A stretch of 64,000 bases of DNA from assembly GCA_021851865.1 (NCBI GenBank), contig JAJZBU010000009.1:1-64000 (forward strand), read 5' to 3'. This DNA comes from Pseudomonadota bacterium (GTDB taxonomy: Bacteria; Pseudomonadota; Gammaproteobacteria; Pseudomonadales; Moraxellaceae). The first letter of the stretch is position 1, and every line of letters starts with the position of its first letter. Position numbers and translations under genes: made by a program. The notes under the pieces were generated by a model that had not been told where the DNA came from, did not search any database, and saw only the letters and a program-made list of their open reading frames with translations. This document shows, in pieces, positions 16,164 through 24,543 of the stretch.

Positions 16164-17576
16164 TCAAACGGCGGTTTTGTTGTTGGGCATTTGACGAATC
16201 CCAGTATCGTGACGGACGCCATCGGCGGCGCCACGAGCGAGCATCTGTCTTGCCGCAGCGAGCGCTGCCGCCACAGCGGGGCGACGGTAATCCCAAAGGA
16301 CAGCCTCTGCCGCCGGGTAGATCGCCATGGTCGCGTTGCATTCGAACAGCAGCACACGGCCGTCTTCGCTCAGGGCGAAATCGACACCGGCAAAGTCCAA
16401 GGCCAGACGCGCCTGCAGTTCCTGCAGGGCGGCCATCGCTCCGGCCCCCAAAGTCGCCGGCATATCCTGTAAAAAACGCGCTTCTTCAGCGCGATAAGAC
16501 GGATGCTCCGCCATGTCCGCCGAGAAATAATGGACTTTCCAGTCGCTCGCGATGGCCAGATGCAAGGGGTACATGCGGCCATCGATCAACATGACACGGA
16601 ATTTGCGCACCAGGCCATCGCGCCCTCTGGCATCGATAAACTCGATGGCCAGCAGCTCATCGCCAGGGAGCGTCGCCAGGGTCGCCGCCAGGGCTTCATG
16701 GCGCTCGACCTTGTCAAAGTGGCGTCCGGCATGAAAGCCAGGAGCGCGCAGCAACAAGGGGTAGGACAAGGGTGTCGTTGCCAAGGATGCGCGGGTCATC
16801 TTGGTGACGCGCGCCGTCACCAAGCCCGGGATGTCCGCCATATGACGAGCATTGCTGCAGCGATCGGTCAGTTCGACCTGATCGGGATGATTGATCACCG
16901 GTGCCGAACTTCGTCGCACGATGTCGCGCGCACGTCGCAGAGCCTGCGGACTGAGGTCGGCATCGCCGATCAGATTGACGATGAGAGCATGTTCCGGCAG
17001 TTCCTGCGTGTCGTCATAGAACTCGGTATAGATGGCGGTGATGGCGAAATGTCGGTCGTCGATCCAGTGTTGCGTTGGAATATTGCCATGGCGCGCACAG
17101 ACGAGCAGCAGGAGCGGCAGCCCCTGGCCCTGGCCGCGATAGGGTAAGGCGACGACGGCGTGGCCGACGAAGCCCTGTTGCCAGTGTCGTTCCGCTGGTT
17201 CATGCAGGGCTTCCAGCGTCCGAGCCAAGCCCTGGTGCGCCGGCGCCATGGCCGGTTGCAGACGCAAAGCCGCTTCATAGAGACGACGTGCTTCCGGCCA
17301 GCACTCCTCTTCTGCGGCGAGGTTGGCCAGGCTCACCAAGGACTCTGGGCGGTCGGGGTGAAAGTGGCTCGCCCGTTGCCAAGCGGTCTTGGCGGCAGAG
17401 CGGTGGCCGCTGCCATAGGCCAGGGTCGCCAGTTCGTGCAGCGCATCAAAATGGCCGGCGTCATGACGTAAGGCTTCCAGGTAAGACGCCTTGGCCGCTT
17501 CATCCTCGCCACAGGCTGCGGCTTGGCGCGCCTTGTGTAGCCAGGACAGCAGGCTGGGGTTGGTGGCGTCGACCAT
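16164..17576 (-). CDS. TPR protein fused to an ATP-grasp-like domain
   Basis: 470 aa. The N-terminal 140 residues are three to four tetratricopeptide repeats (for example ASYLEALRHDAGHFDALHEL and ARRLYEAALRLQPAMAPAHQ). The C-terminal 300 residues look like an ATP-grasp ligase: YPLLLRAPGFHAGRHFDKV fits the lysine/glycine-loop segment, LLAIEFIDARGRDGLVRKFR the central strands, and DFAGVDFALSEDGRVLLFECNATM the metal-binding Glu/Asn end (EcN). Similar TPR-ATP-grasp proteins in proteobacteria have no settled function; ATP-grasp enzymes join a carboxylate to an amine or thiol. A methyltransferase gene lies 27 nt upstream on the same strand, so the pair probably acts on one substrate. Confidence 0.7.
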   Translation of the reverse strand: MVDATNPSLLSWLHKARQAAACGEDEAAKASYLEALRHDAGHFDALHELATLAYGSGHRSAAKTAWQRASHFHPDRPESLVSLANLAAEEECWPEARRLYEAALRLQPAMAPAHQGLARTLEALHEPAERHWQQGFVGHAVVALPYRGQGQGLPLLLLVCARHGNIPTQHWIDDRHFAITAIYTEFYDDTQELPEHALIVNLIGDADLSPQALRRARDIVRRSSAPVINHPDQVELTDRCSNARHMADIPGLVTARVTKMTRASLATTPLSYPLLLRAPGFHAGRHFDKVERHEALAATLATLPGDELLAIEFIDARGRDGLVRKFRVMLIDGRMYPLHLAIASDWKVHYFSADMAEHPSYRAEEARFLQDMPATLGAGAMAALQELQARLALDFAGVDFALSEDGRVLLFECNATMAIYPAAEAVLWDYRRPAVAAALAAARQMLARGAADGVRHDTGIRQMPNNKTAV

Positions 17577-17603
17577 GGACCTCTCCAGCTTTTGGCGCGC
17601 AGG

Positions 17604-18422
17604 TTAGGCCAGGCGCCGGTAGACGTACTCGTCGCAGCCGGAGCCGCCCCAGCCCCAACCACCTGGGCGAGTGAAGCTGCGCACTTCCTGAAAACCGAGG
17701 CTGTGCAAGAAATCAGCAACCTGCTGCGGATGGATCGACTCATAAGGATAGCCGCCCAGCCAGTCGTGCACGTCATGCTCGAAGTTCATGCCGCGACTAC
17801 TCAGATAGCTTTGTCGAAAGTTGGCAAAAGAACGTCCTCGCAGCCACAGAGCGAGCTTGACCAGAAGGGTATAGAGGCCTTGTGCGCGTCGTTGTGCTGG
17901 TGCCGATGCCTGACTATACCAGCGTTTCTCAATTTTCCAGAAAGAGCATAGGCGCGTTTTGCGGTAGAGCGCAAAGACCAGGAGTCCACCGGGAAGAACT
18001 TGGCTGGCTGCGCGCCGCAGGGCCTCATGCATGGCACCGGTGTGATGCAGGACGCCCCATGAATAGACGATGTCATAGCTGGGTTGATCCGATAGGGCGA
18101 AGACGCTGCGCACTTCGCATTGCCACTCAGCTTCTGCTTGATGCTGCGTGAGCAGGGCATGGGCCGTCTGCACGGAGTCAGGATCGAGGTCGATGGCGTG
18201 CACCGAGGCGGCTCCCGAGCGCAGGGCCGCGAGGGCATGCAGTCCTGATCCGCAGCCGATGTCGAGCACGCGTCGACCCTGCCAATCGGCGCTGGCGACG
18301 AGCTTGTGCAGACCTTCTTCTGCCGCTTCGATGCGTTGGGCATCGATACGCTGGGCATAGTCAGCCCAATTGGCGCCGAAGGCGAAGTGGTGTTGTAGTT
18401 GTTTGAGGTCGTGGGTGCTCAT
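17604..18422 (-). CDS. Class I SAM-dependent methyltransferase
   Basis: 272 aa. VLDIGCGSGLHALAA (motif I, about residues 52-66), VHAIDLDPDSVQTA (motif II acidic end) and YDIVYSWGVLHHTGAMHEAL followed by LPGGLLVFALY (post-I and motif III region) define a Rossmann-fold methyltransferase. The C-terminal third has GYPYESIHPQQVADFLHSLG, seen in methyltransferases acting on small molecules or sugars. The acceptor cannot be read from sequence. The gene is 27 nt upstream of the TPR-ATP-grasp gene and 28 nt downstream of the MATE exporter gene, all on the minus strand, which suggests co-transcription. Confidence 0.85.
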   Translation of the reverse strand: MSTHDLKQLQHHFAFGANWADYAQRIDAQRIEAAEEGLHKLVASADWQGRRVLDIGCGSGLHALAALRSGAASVHAIDLDPDSVQTAHALLTQHQAEAEWQCEVRSVFALSDQPSYDIVYSWGVLHHTGAMHEALRRAASQVLPGGLLVFALYRKTRLCSFWKIEKRWYSQASAPAQRRAQGLYTLLVKLALWLRGRSFANFRQSYLSSRGMNFEHDVHDWLGGYPYESIHPQQVADFLHSLGFQEVRSFTRPGGWGWGGSGCDEYVYRRLA

Positions 18423-18450
18423 GAGAGGACTCGCAGAATTCCATCGCGCT

Positions 18451-19800
18451 TCATGATAGTTCAGAAGACCGCGCTTGCGTACGCCGACTGATGCGGCGCA
18501 GTTCGTAGAGCATGCTGATGGCGACGCTGCCGAGGCTGAAGACGGCAGCGATCCAGAAGCCGATGGCGCCGAGATGGGGGAGGAGGCGATCGCTCAGGCC
18601 GAGCATATAGCCGCCACCGAGGCCCAGTCCCCACAAGCCTAAGGTGTAGATGAGCATGGGGATGATGGTGTGCTGATAGCCGCGCAAGGCGCTGACCGCG
18701 ACCACCTGCACGGCGTCGGCGAGGTGATAGAGGGCGACGGCCATGATCAAGCGACTGGCCAGCGCTTGCACCTGTGGGTCTGGTGAGTAGAAAGCGGCGA
18801 TCCGCGTCGCTAGCAGCGCGAGGCCAAGGCTGACCGGCAGGGCGCAGAACAGGGCCAAGCGCAGCGCCTGCAGGGCGTAGCGTCGCGCCGCATGCGCATC
18901 GGCGCTGCCGAGAGCCTGGCCGATGAGCAGGGTGCTGGCGGTGCCGACGGCCATCGGCCACATGTAGGCGAGGACGACGAGATTGGCGGCGATCTGATGC
19001 GCCGCCGCAGCGATCGGACCGAGGCGGGCGATGAGCAGGGCCATGAGGGTGAAAGCGGTGAGATCGGCGATGAAGGTGAGGGCGATGGGCAAGCCGATGT
19101 GCAGGATGTCCTTCATGCCGGCGGCATCGGGCAGGGCTGGGCGCCAACTGCGCCATAACGGCGCCAAGTCGCTCTGGCGTAGCAGCCAGAACAAGGCGCC
19201 GGCGCAGAGCAGCCAGGCGTCGAGGGCGGCGGCCAGGGCACAGCCGGCAGCGCCCTGGCCAAGACCGCGCATGCATAGGAGGTTGAACGCAGGTTTCAGG
19301 GCGAGATAGATGAGATTGACCAGCATCACCGGGCGTGGGCGTGACAGCCCGGAAAACAGACCCATGAACAGGCGCAGCAGCAATGTTGCCGGCACCCCCC
19401 AGGCGCTGGCGTGCAGATAAGAGATGACCTTGCCGTTCAGGCGCGCCGGCAGATGGGCGAGGCCGACCCACGTCGCCGGATGCCAGAGCAGGCTGATGGC
19501 AAGCAGACTCAAGAGGACGACCCAGGACAGACCCTGCGCGATCTCGCGCCCGATACCCGGCATGTCGCCGGCGCCAGCGTGGTGTGCGATGAGCACGGGC
19601 AGGGCCATGAGCAGGCTGGCGACGACCATGGTGATGGTGGTCTGCAGCGACGAGGCGACGCCGAGGGCGGCCAGATCGAGCGTCGACAGATGGCCGGCCA
19701 TGAGGGTGTCGATCAAGCCACTCGCGACCATCGCCATCTGCGCCACATAGAGCGGCGCCGCCAGTTGCAGCAGAGCCTTGTAAGGGCGCTCTCGCGGCAT
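18451..19800 (-). CDS. MATE-family multidrug/toxin exporter (NorM-like)
   Basis: 449-aa inner-membrane protein with 12 helices. LLQLAAPLYVAQMAMVASGLIDTLMAGHLS is the usual MATE helix 1 segment read in two parts, and a second half begins ILHIGLPIALTFIADL, as expected from the internal duplication. MATE proteins export cationic drugs or metabolites using sodium or proton gradients. ATG 19800 is preferred; a GTG at 19812 overlapping the upstream stop is an alternative. The gene is tightly packed behind a small membrane protein gene and ahead of the methyltransferase, so it might export the product of those enzymes. That link is inference. Confidence 0.85.
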   Translation of the reverse strand: MPRERPYKALLQLAAPLYVAQMAMVASGLIDTLMAGHLSTLDLAALGVASSLQTTITMVVASLLMALPVLIAHHAGAGDMPGIGREIAQGLSWVVLLSLLAISLLWHPATWVGLAHLPARLNGKVISYLHASAWGVPATLLLRLFMGLFSGLSRPRPVMLVNLIYLALKPAFNLLCMRGLGQGAAGCALAAALDAWLLCAGALFWLLRQSDLAPLWRSWRPALPDAAGMKDILHIGLPIALTFIADLTAFTLMALLIARLGPIAAAAHQIAANLVVLAYMWPMAVGTASTLLIGQALGSADAHAARRYALQALRLALFCALPVSLGLALLATRIAAFYSPDPQVQALASRLIMAVALYHLADAVQVVAVSALRGYQHTIIPMLIYTLGLWGLGLGGGYMLGLSDRLLPHLGAIGFWIAAVFSLGSVAISMLYELRRISRRTQARSSELS

Positions 19801-19804
19801 GCGC

Positions 19805-20053
19805 TCAGTCACGCCAGCGCAGATAGACGATCACGCACAGTGCGCCGCCGATCAGATAGAGCCAGAGGGTGTCGCTGACCAGCATGGGGTAGAGCATGAT
19901 CGCCCAGGCGAGGGCGCTGAGGTCAGAACGGCCACGCCGCCGCACCATGCGCCAGATGACGAAGCCGATGATGCTGAACAGCAGGTTGGCCCATAACGCC
20001 GCCGGTGAAGGTAGGCTGAGTCCCATGGACTGTAGGTTCTGCAGGGCGTCCAC
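19805..20053 (-). CDS. Small conserved membrane protein (82 aa)
   Basis: Two membrane helices, LWANLLFSIIGFVIWRMV and LWLYLIGGALCVIVYL, separated by a loop with AWAIMLYPMLVSDT. This pattern (PS.AAL.WNLLFS.IGF, then YP..V.DT...Y.IG) is common to a small proteobacterial family of unknown function. The GTG at 20053 has GGAGAG about 6 nt upstream and gives 82 residues; an ATG at 20026 without an SD would give 73. Its stop lies next to the MATE gene start, so the two are probably coupled. Confidence 0.65.
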   Translation of the reverse strand: MDALQNLQSMGLSLPSPAALWANLLFSIIGFVIWRMVRRRGRSDLSALAWAIMLYPMLVSDTLWLYLIGGALCVIVYLRWRD

Positions 20054-20107
20054 GTGTGCTCTCCGTGCTGCTGGAAAGCGCATGTTGCGACATGCGCGCC
20101 GGTGTGG

Positions 20108-20776
20108 TCAAGAGTGAACTGGCCAGGACTCCAGCGCATGCACTTCGAAGCGTCGCCGCAGCGTTTCTGGAAAGAGGATGGAGTAGCCTTGCAGGTGCAG
20201 CTCATCGACGTTGTGCAGGCGCATTTGCAGTCGCTTCTGCAGGATCATCGGCGTGATATAGACGACGGCGTCGATGACCTTGGCGTAGAGCAATTCGGCG
20301 TAGGCGTCACAGGCCTGCTGATAGCGCCAGCTGGCTTTGATGAACAGCTCCAGTTCGAGCGCCAGGCGCCGGCCGCGCGGGCAGGTGAGCAGGGCGTCCG
20401 GGATCTTCTGCCAGAGCTCGGGCTGCAGCAGGCCTTGTGCATGGCAGTGGCGTGCGCCGCGCCAGTCCTGGTAGCCGTGCCGCGACGCCGCCAGCCGTAG
20501 ATTCTGCAGCCCGAGATGATGATCGAGGCGCAGGGGCGATAAGCGCCGTCGCCGGCCAGCGCCGAGGCGACGGGCCGCGGCGGCGCTCAGGTCCCATAAC
20601 GACAAGGGTTCGGGGTGATAGCGATACGGCTGGGCGCGAATCTGCCCCTGTTGCTGTAGCGCCTGCAGGCCTGCGGCCAGATCCTCGGGCGGGCAGGTGA
20701 GATGGGCTGCGAGCAGGGACGTCGAGCTTGGCCCCTCGTCGGCGAGATAGCGCAACAGCGCGTCATTCAGATTCAT
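20108..20776 (-). CDS. MOBC / Replic_Relax-like protein (putative relaxase)
   Basis: 222 aa. The N-terminal 60 residues look like a winged helix (DALLRYLADEGPSSTSLLAAHL). After an Arg-rich linker come DHHLGLQNLRLAA, then DWRGARH, KIPDALL, LALELELFIKASWRYQ and YAELLYAKVIDAVVYIT. A His-containing helix, a PDA turn and an ExE strand followed by a Lys and a Tyr are features of the replication-relaxation family, which includes the MOBC relaxase MobC of plasmid CloDF13, an enzyme with a restriction-nuclease-like fold. Its start overlaps the stop of a coupling-protein gene by 4 nt, matching the mobB-mobC pairing of that plasmid. Family assignment is a motif judgement; nicking activity is inference. 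Confidence 0.5.
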   Translation of the reverse strand: MNLNDALLRYLADEGPSSTSLLAAHLTCPPEDLAAGLQALQQQGQIRAQPYRYHPEPLSLWDLSAAAARRLGAGRRRRLSPLRLDHHLGLQNLRLAASRHGYQDWRGARHCHAQGLLQPELWQKIPDALLTCPRGRRLALELELFIKASWRYQQACDAYAELLYAKVIDAVVYITPMILQKRLQMRLHNVDELHLQGYSILFPETLRRRFEVHALESWPVHS

Positions 20777-22257
20777 GCGTCCTCCTCAAAACGCGCCAGA
20801 TCGGGGCGACAGCGCGAGTCGGGCGTGGCGATCGGCTGCCATGCACGGCGTGCGCACGGCCAAGCGCTTTGCGTCAGTTCGCGGGCGCGACCATGACCGT
20901 AGAGGACGGCCATCCGTGCGGGCAAGTGCAGCAGGGTCGTGGCGCTGATCAGCGGGCCGGATGCTTCCTGCTCACCATCGATCACCGGATCGGCCAAGCC
21001 TGGCCAGTAACGCGCGTGTTGTCGTCGCTGTGGCACCTGACCGCTCTTGCGCGCCAGCCACTCGGCGGTGTCCGGATCCTGCAAGCGAAAGACCAGTTTG
21101 AGGGCGCAGTTTTCGTTGACGGCGGCGGCGACGGCGGTGGCGTTGAGATCGCCGGGACCGGCAGCGAGATCGCCGAGGGACTGATGCGCCAAAATGAGAT
21201 GGACGCCGCGATCGCGTATCGTGCTCAGGGCGTCGAGGCTGCCCCGACAAAGGTGATAACGAAACTCATCGAGGATGACGCAGCAGGGCCGTTCGGGCGG
21301 GCGTGCCTGCGCTTCGGCGCTTTGGATCAGACGCAAGAGGACGATGCGTTGCAGGCGCCTTACGGTATCGAGACGGGTGGAGCCGAGAATATAGCAGGCA
21401 TCCCCTTGCGCGAGCAGGTCGCTCATCCTGGGGCCGGCCAGCCCCTGGCCGGCGGCGATACTGGCGATCTCCTCCAGGCGCAGACACAGGGCCGGCGCTT
21501 TGCGCCGCAGGGGGGCGATGGCGCGTGCCGTCAGCGAGGCCAGGGTATCACCGGGGCGCCAGGCTTCGGCGAGCAGACGCGCACCCTGGCGGTCGGCGAG
21601 GCGGTAGAAGTCGGCGTCACTGCCGCTCTCGAGCAGATCGAGACCGTGCAGGAGAAGGTCGTAGAGGCGGTGGGGGTCACAGCCTTCGATGAGATTGAAC
21701 TGGGCCGGAGCCTGGGGGCGTAGATCGAGCACATGAAAACGGCGGCCGCAGTGCGCGGCGGCGGCGGCGAGGGCGGAAGCGGCCCAGAGGTCTTCCTTGG
21801 GGTCGAAGTAGATGACGCTCTCACCTTGGGCGAGGGCCTGTGCCGCGAGGACGCCGAGCGCCGCAGATTTGCCGCAGCCGCTGCCGCCGATGACCTGAAG
21901 ATGGGGGAGAGGCCCGTTCAGATAGCAGGGTTCGCCGGCGTCGAGGCCGAGCATCCAACCGCGCTGTGGATCGAGCAGTGGCCGTGGGTCGTACGTGGTC
22001 GCCGGCGTGCGAGCGAGATCCTGGCGCACGTCGCTGGCCGGCAGCCAGGCAGATGCCCGCCCGCGATAGCGCCAGATCGCCAGCAGCAGAACGAAAAGAT
22101 AGAGCAGCATGGGCAGGCGCAGCCCCTGCCAGAGGAGCCAGGGTAGGGGCAGGCTCAGCAGCAGGATGAGCCCGGGTGCCGGCGGTGCGGTCGAACGCCG
22201 GAGTCTGGTGCTGGCGAAAAGAAGAAGGCTCATGGCGACAGGCTGCGCCTGCGCCAT
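20773..22257 (-). CDS. VirD4/TraD-like type IV coupling ATPase
   Basis: 494 aa. Two N-terminal membrane helices (about residues 27-62) are followed by a RecA-like motor. Walker A is QVIGGSGCGKSAALG (about residue 125), VIYFDPKEDLWAA is the conserved strand seen in TraD/VirD4 proteins, Walker B is CCVILDEFRYHL, and ILAHQSLGDL is the sensor region. Coupling proteins feed relaxase-bound DNA into a type IV secretion channel. No channel gene (virB-like) occurs in the window. The gene overlaps the MOBC-like gene by 4 nt. It may be a relic of a mobilisable plasmid, or a DNA pump doing something else on the chromosome. ATG 22257 was kept although its SD is poor; ATG 22233 is possible. Confidence 0.78.
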   Translation of the reverse strand: MAQAQPVAMSLLLFASTRLRRSTAPPAPGLILLLSLPLPWLLWQGLRLPMLLYLFVLLLAIWRYRGRASAWLPASDVRQDLARTPATTYDPRPLLDPQRGWMLGLDAGEPCYLNGPLPHLQVIGGSGCGKSAALGVLAAQALAQGESVIYFDPKEDLWAASALAAAAAHCGRRFHVLDLRPQAPAQFNLIEGCDPHRLYDLLLHGLDLLESGSDADFYRLADRQGARLLAEAWRPGDTLASLTARAIAPLRRKAPALCLRLEEIASIAAGQGLAGPRMSDLLAQGDACYILGSTRLDTVRRLQRIVLLRLIQSAEAQARPPERPCCVILDEFRYHLCRGSLDALSTIRDRGVHLILAHQSLGDLAAGPGDLNATAVAAAVNENCALKLVFRLQDPDTAEWLARKSGQVPQRRQHARYWPGLADPVIDGEQEASGPLISATTLLHLPARMAVLYGHGRARELTQSAWPCARRAWQPIATPDSRCRPDLARFEEDA

Positions 22258-22293
22258 GACAGATGTATGACGGTGTCTGTATGGAGGTCTCGG

Positions 22294-23256
22294 CTAGCCT
22301 GCCTGCCAGTGATCGCAGGTGATCAGGCCGGTGGTGTGCGCCGCCTGCAGGCGCGACTCCGCCAGGGTCATCAGGTCTTCCGGTGAAGGCGGCTCCAGCG
22401 CCGCATCGCTGGCGACGATGTTGAGCGTCGTCTTCAGCGACAAAAAGCCGCCCGTGGTCTTGTAGGCCTTGAGGTTGAGACTTTCATGCAGACGGCGGTA
22501 GCTCTGCACATTGCAGTGGTCGATGCTGGGTTGGTGCGTGATCACGGCGAACTGGTGCGGGGCGATGCGCGCGACGATGTCGAGCGGGCGCACCAACTGT
22601 CGCAGGCGGCGTGCCGAGGCGACGATGAGCTGGCTGATGACCTGGGCATTGTGCTGCTTGCGCAGGGATTCGAGTTGGGTCATGGTGATGAGCAGATAGC
22701 AGCAAGCGCCGCCGCGTGAGGCGCAGTGACGGATGGTGTCGCCGAGGCGTGTGAGGGCGTAGGAGCGATTGCCGAGGCCGGTGAGCGCGTCGAGCGAGCT
22801 CAGTTTCTTGAGTTTGGCGTTGGCTTCGATCAGGCTCTGATTTTCGCGCAACAGGCGGTTCTGCAGGGCGCTGAGGCGCTCCGCCGCCCACAGTCGCGGC
22901 AACAGCTGTTCATTCATCAGAGACTTGTTGAGAAAATCATCGACGCCTTGCTCAAAGGCGTGCTGTAACGCTTCTCCGCCTTCGCGCGCGGTCAGCAGAA
23001 GGACGTAGGTGAAATGATTGTTTGCTTCGTCGAGCTGGCGCACCGACTGGGTCAGCGCCAAACCGTCCATCTCGGGCATCAACCAGTCGGCGATGACGAT
23101 GCTCGCCGGCCTCTCTTCGAGGAGCTGTAAGGCGGAGCTGGCCGAGCTGGCCTGACGGACATCGGTGTAGCCGGCACTTTTGATGACGCGATGGATCATG
23201 ACGCTGGAAAAGCGGGCGTCGTCGACGACGAGAATGGAGGTGTCGGTATAGGCCAT
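22294..23256 (-). CDS. Response regulator with degenerate GGDEF domain
   Basis: 320 aa. An N-terminal receiver (about residues 5-125) has ILVVDDARFSSVMIHR with the acidic pocket, VIADWLMPEMDG with the phospho-acceptor Asp, TAREGG and the NKS Lys. A coiled-coil linker (RLLRENQSLIEANAKL) joins it to a GGDEF fold that keeps SSLDALTGLGNRSYA. The active loop, normally (G/S)GDEF, reads IAPHQF, so cyclase activity is unlikely. The ATG at 23256 has AGGAAT upstream. It probably works as a phosphorylation-controlled protein-protein or c-di-GMP-independent module. It stands alone, with no kinase next door. Confidence 0.8.
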   Translation of the reverse strand: MAYTDTSILVVDDARFSSVMIHRVIKSAGYTDVRQASSASSALQLLEERPASIVIADWLMPEMDGLALTQSVRQLDEANNHFTYVLLLTAREGGEALQHAFEQGVDDFLNKSLMNEQLLPRLWAAERLSALQNRLLRENQSLIEANAKLKKLSSLDALTGLGNRSYALTRLGDTIRHCASRGGACCYLLITMTQLESLRKQHNAQVISQLIVASARRLRQLVRPLDIVARIAPHQFAVITHQPSIDHCNVQSYRRLHESLNLKAYKTTGGFLSLKTTLNIVASDAALEPPSPEDLMTLAESRLQAAHTTGLITCDHWQAG

Positions 23257-23319
23257 GGATGATTCCTGTCGGACGAGCTGCGAAGTCATTTTTATCAGGG
23301 CGCTGCTCGGGGCGCCACC

Positions 23320-24543
23320 TCAGCTTTCCACTTTAGGCCAAGGAGCCACGTACCGCAACAAAAGAAATCCCGGCAGGCTCAGCCCCAGACAAAAGATAAA
23401 ATAAGTGGTCCAGCCCCAGTGTTCGACACACCAGCCGCTGCCGGCATTGAACAGGGAGCGCGGCAGGGCGGCGAGAGAGGTGAGCAGGGCGAACTGGGTG
23501 GCGGTGTGGCGGGGATCGGTCTGCTGCGCCAGATAGGCGACGAGCGCGGTGGTGCCAAGACCGACACCGAAAGCCTCGGCGGCGATCACCAGGGCCAGAG
23601 TCGACACGCCGCCAGGATGGAGGCTGAGCAGCACGAAGCCGAGGATGCTGGCGGCCTGGGCGACGCCGAAACAGTACAAGGCGCGTGCGATGCCGAGACG
23701 CAGCATCCACAGGCCGCCGAGAAGGCCGCCGGCGACGCTGGCGAACAGCCCCGCCTGCTTGGCGACCAGACCGATCAGCGTGCGGCTATAGCCGATCTGT
23801 AGATAGAAGGGGGTCGCCAGAGTCGTCGCCATGCCATCACCGAGTTTATAGAGCAGGATGAAGGCCAGGATCGCCAGTGCATGGACGCTGCCATGGCGGG
23901 TCAAGAACTCAGACAGGGGCGCCAGCACCGCCTCCCTCAGGCTATGCGGCTGGCCGTGTCGTGCCGGCGGCTCATCGATCCACAGCAGCAGCAGTGCCGC
24001 CGGCAGCAAGAACAGGCTGCAGACGATAAAAACCGCGGACCAGGGCAGATGATCGGACAGGATGAGGGCCAAGGAGCCGGGGACGAGTCCCGCTATCTTA
24101 TAAGCGTTGACGTGCAGGGCGCTGCCGAGGCCGAGCTCGGCGTCGCTGAGAATCTCACGGCGCAGGGCATCGATGGCGGTATCCATGCTGGCGCTGAAAA
24201 AGGCACAGAACAGCCCCCAGAAACTCACCCAGAGGGAGTCCGTGGCAGGACGCTGTCCGAGCGCTACAAAGCCGATTCCAAGCGCCAGCAGACAGAGCAA
24301 AATCCAGCTGCGTCGGCGCCCCAGTCGCGTCAGTCGGTAACGATCGAGGAGTGGCGCCCAGAGGAACTTCAGGCTGTAAGGCAGCATGAACAGGCTGGCG
24401 GCGGCGATGGTGTGCAAGCTGAGGGCATAGCTTTGCATCCAGGCGGGCAAGAGATAGATGAACATGAACAGCGGCAGCCCCGAGCTGAAACCGCCGATCA
24501 GACACACCGCCATACGGCGATTGAACAGCTCTTGCCTTTTCAT
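23320..24543 (-). CDS. ampG: AmpG-family muropeptide permease (MFS)
   Basis: 407-aa, 12-helix transporter. FNRRMAVCLIGGFSSGLPLF at the start, YSLKFLWAPLLDRYRL in loop 2-3 and SASMDTAIDALRREIL are characteristic of AmpG, which imports GlcNAc-anhydroMurNAc peptides from the periplasm for cell-wall recycling and beta-lactamase induction. The ATG at 24543 directly precedes the conserved N-terminus and overlaps the stop of the upstream alkyltransferase-like gene; longer frames add an unrelated Arg-rich tail. No ampC/ampR lies nearby. Confidence 0.85.
   Translation of the reverse strand: MKRQELFNRRMAVCLIGGFSSGLPLFMFIYLLPAWMQSYALSLHTIAAASLFMLPYSLKFLWAPLLDRYRLTRLGRRRSWILLCLLALGIGFVALGQRPATDSLWVSFWGLFCAFFSASMDTAIDALRREILSDAELGLGSALHVNAYKIAGLVPGSLALILSDHLPWSAVFIVCSLFLLPAALLLLWIDEPPARHGQPHSLREAVLAPLSEFLTRHGSVHALAILAFILLYKLGDGMATTLATPFYLQIGYSRTLIGLVAKQAGLFASVAGGLLGGLWMLRLGIARALYCFGVAQAASILGFVLLSLHPGGVSTLALVIAAEAFGVGLGTTALVAYLAQQTDPRHTATQFALLTSLAALPRSLFNAGSGWCVEHWGWTTYFIFCLGLSLPGFLLLRYVAPWPKVES

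Noticed and set aside
16164-17576. ATP-grasp gene plus 74-aa ORF as a graspetide (omega-ester peptide) system
   Set aside because: The 74-aa product lacks repeated Thr/Ser-Glu/Asp core motifs, and the ligase carries TPR repeats not typical of graspetide enzymes.
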